64,000 bases of DNA, taken from Paenibacillus sp. RC334. GTDB taxonomy: Bacteria; Bacillota; Bacilli; Paenibacillales; Paenibacillaceae. The stretch spans positions 2,046,001-2,110,000 of the forward strand of contig NZ_CP125370.1 in assembly GCF_030034735.1 (NCBI RefSeq), read 5' to 3'. Position 1 is the stretch's first letter. Each line of letters starts with the position of its first letter. Below, piece after piece: positions 63,044 through 64,000 of the stretch. The notes under the pieces were generated by a model. It saw only the letters and a program-made list of their open reading frames with translations. It was not told where the DNA came from and made no database searches. A program made the position numbers and the translations under genes.

Positions 63044-64000
63044 ATGAGTAATCAACAGCAAAATGTCCATTCAACAGAAGCTTTATTTCAACCTTATACC
63101 ATTCATAATCTGACCTTACAGACTCGTATTGTAATGCCCGCCATGGGCCGCGCCTTTTCGCCAAATGGTGTACCAGGACCGGATGTAGCCGCTTATTATC
63201 GCCGTCGCGCAGAGAATGGTGTAGGTCTTATTATTACTGAAGGTGCAGTGATTGACCATCCGGCTGGAACAAGTGAGCCGAGGGTGCCAAATTTTTATGG
63301 GGAAGCGGCTTTAAACGGTTGGGCTGAAGTGGTCAGACAGGTTCATGAAGCCGGTAGCAAAATTTTTCCACAAATTTGGCATATGGGGATGGCTCGTCCG
63401 TTGGGATCTCAGCCGAACCCGGAAGCGCTGTCGATTGGTCCATCGGGGCTGGACTTGGAAGGAAATAAAGTGACCGAGCCGATGACAGAAGAAGAAATCA
63501 TCAAGGTCATTGGGGCCTATGCCGATGCAGCTGCGAATGCAAAACGACTGGGCTTTGACGGCGTTGAAATTCATGGAGCGCACGGCTATCTGGTTGATCA
63601 ATTCTTTTGGGAGAGAACGAACCAACGTACGGATCGCTATGGTGGCGATATCATAAAGCGTGCTCAATTCGCCATTGAGCTTGTGGAAGCTATTCGTGCT
63701 GAGGTTGGCCCTGACTACCCTATTGTCATGCGCCTATCCCAATGGAAAATGAATGATTACAACGCAAAGCCGTTCGATACACCGGATAAACTGGAGCAAT
63801 TCCTGAATGTATTAGTACAAGCGGGCGTGGACATCTTCCATTGCTCGACACGTCGCTTTTGGGTACCTGAATTTGAAGGCTCCGATCTGAGTTTTGCCGG
63901 ATGGGTGAAGAAGCTGACTGGAAAAACCACGATTACGGTTGGCTCTGTAGGCCTGGATGAGGATTTTGTAAGTCTCTATACGGAAGGGAAAGAGGCAGGA
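63044..64000 (+). CDS. NADH:flavin oxidoreductase, Old Yellow Enzyme family (cut by window edge)
   Basis: 319 codons without a stop; roughly 40-60 residues are missing. LFQPYTIHNLTLQTRIVMPAMGRAFS is the FMN-binding start. GFDGVEIHGAHGYLVDQFF has the substrate-binding His-x2-His pair, and TNQRTDRYGGDI is a family mark. It reduces activated C=C bonds or nitro compounds with NAD(P)H. GGAGGAG lies nine bases before ATG. Divergent from a TetR gene. Confidence 0.92.
   Translation, partial: MSNQQQNVHSTEALFQPYTIHNLTLQTRIVMPAMGRAFSPNGVPGPDVAAYYRRRAENGVGLIITEGAVIDHPAGTSEPRVPNFYGEAALNGWAEVVRQVHEAGSKIFPQIWHMGMARPLGSQPNPEALSIGPSGLDLEGNKVTEPMTEEEIIKVIGAYADAAANAKRLGFDGVEIHGAHGYLVDQFFWERTNQRTDRYGGDIIKRAQFAIELVEAIRAEVGPDYPIVMRLSQWKMNDYNAKPFDTPDKLEQFLNVLVQAGVDIFHCSTRRFWVPEFEGSDLSFAGWVKKLTGKTTITVGSVGLDEDFVSLYTEGKEAG

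Overview
The window reads as a chromosomal segment of a low-to-mid GC, endospore-forming Firmicute, most likely a Paenibacillus of the P. polymyxa type. The basis is near-perfect AGGAGG ribosome-binding sites, frequent GTG and TTG starts, HelD, a CcpN-type HTH-CBS regulator, a YjcZ-type spore peptide, a SwrC-like RND pump and many copper-amine-oxidase-stalk, AraC and ABC sugar proteins. The species cannot be fixed from sequence alone. No rRNA, tRNA, CRISPR array or intact insertion sequence was seen.

Layout. 0-6.8 kb: a truncated MFS gene, an aromatic-acid-exporter-like protein, helD, adenine deaminase and a broken Crp-type gene. 6.8-20.7 kb: an AraC regulator divergent from a GH31 alpha-xylosidase, a serine hydrolase, a CHASE3-like chemoreceptor, two MFS genes (one frameshifted), MarR, transaldolase divergent from a CcpN-like regulator, TraX and a frameshifted polysaccharide deacetylase. 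20.8-26.4 kb: a one-module NRPS ending in a reductase domain, and a second chemoreceptor. 26.8-35.4 kb: GNAT, rpiA, VanZ, a frameshifted MarR, a B12-binding protein followed by a hybrid histidine kinase, an MFS, a nucleotidyltransferase, GNAT and GDSL proteins. 35.4-41.7 kb: a lipoprotein adaptor, RND pump and TetR operon behind a consensus sigma-A promoter, then a TPR protein. 41.8-46.9 kb: an AT-rich accessory stretch of small and damaged genes. 47.1-60.7 kb: a GC-rich peptidoglycan-sugar scavenging island. 60.8-64 kb: an iron alcohol dehydrogenase with a Rex-type box, and a TetR divergent from an Old Yellow Enzyme cut by the window edge.

How genes work together. The island at 47-60.7 kb holds a secreted NlpC/P60 endopeptidase, MurQ etherase and a MurNAc/GlcNAc kinase on one strand. 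Divergent to them lie an RpiR/MurR regulator, a complete sugar ABC importer with its own ATPase, a YesL protein, NamZ, NagZ and AnmK. Two TGAAAT-N3-ATTTCA palindromes sit on the -35 boxes of the two divergent promoters. The enzymes would take wall disaccharides, MurNAc, GlcNAc and anhydro-MurNAc to GlcNAc-6-phosphate, with an ABC importer where Bacillus uses a PTS. The second notable system is at 29.3-32.2 kb: a free-standing cobalamin-binding protein with the W-H-x8-E-H cap motif of AdoCbl photoreceptors, directly followed by a hybrid kinase that has no sensor domain of its own.

Caution. Six genes are interrupted by indels of one or two bases in homopolymers or a short CT repeat, and one by an in-frame TGA. 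This clustering of slippage-type lesions looks as much like uncorrected sequencing error as like real decay, so these genes are flagged rather than called dead.
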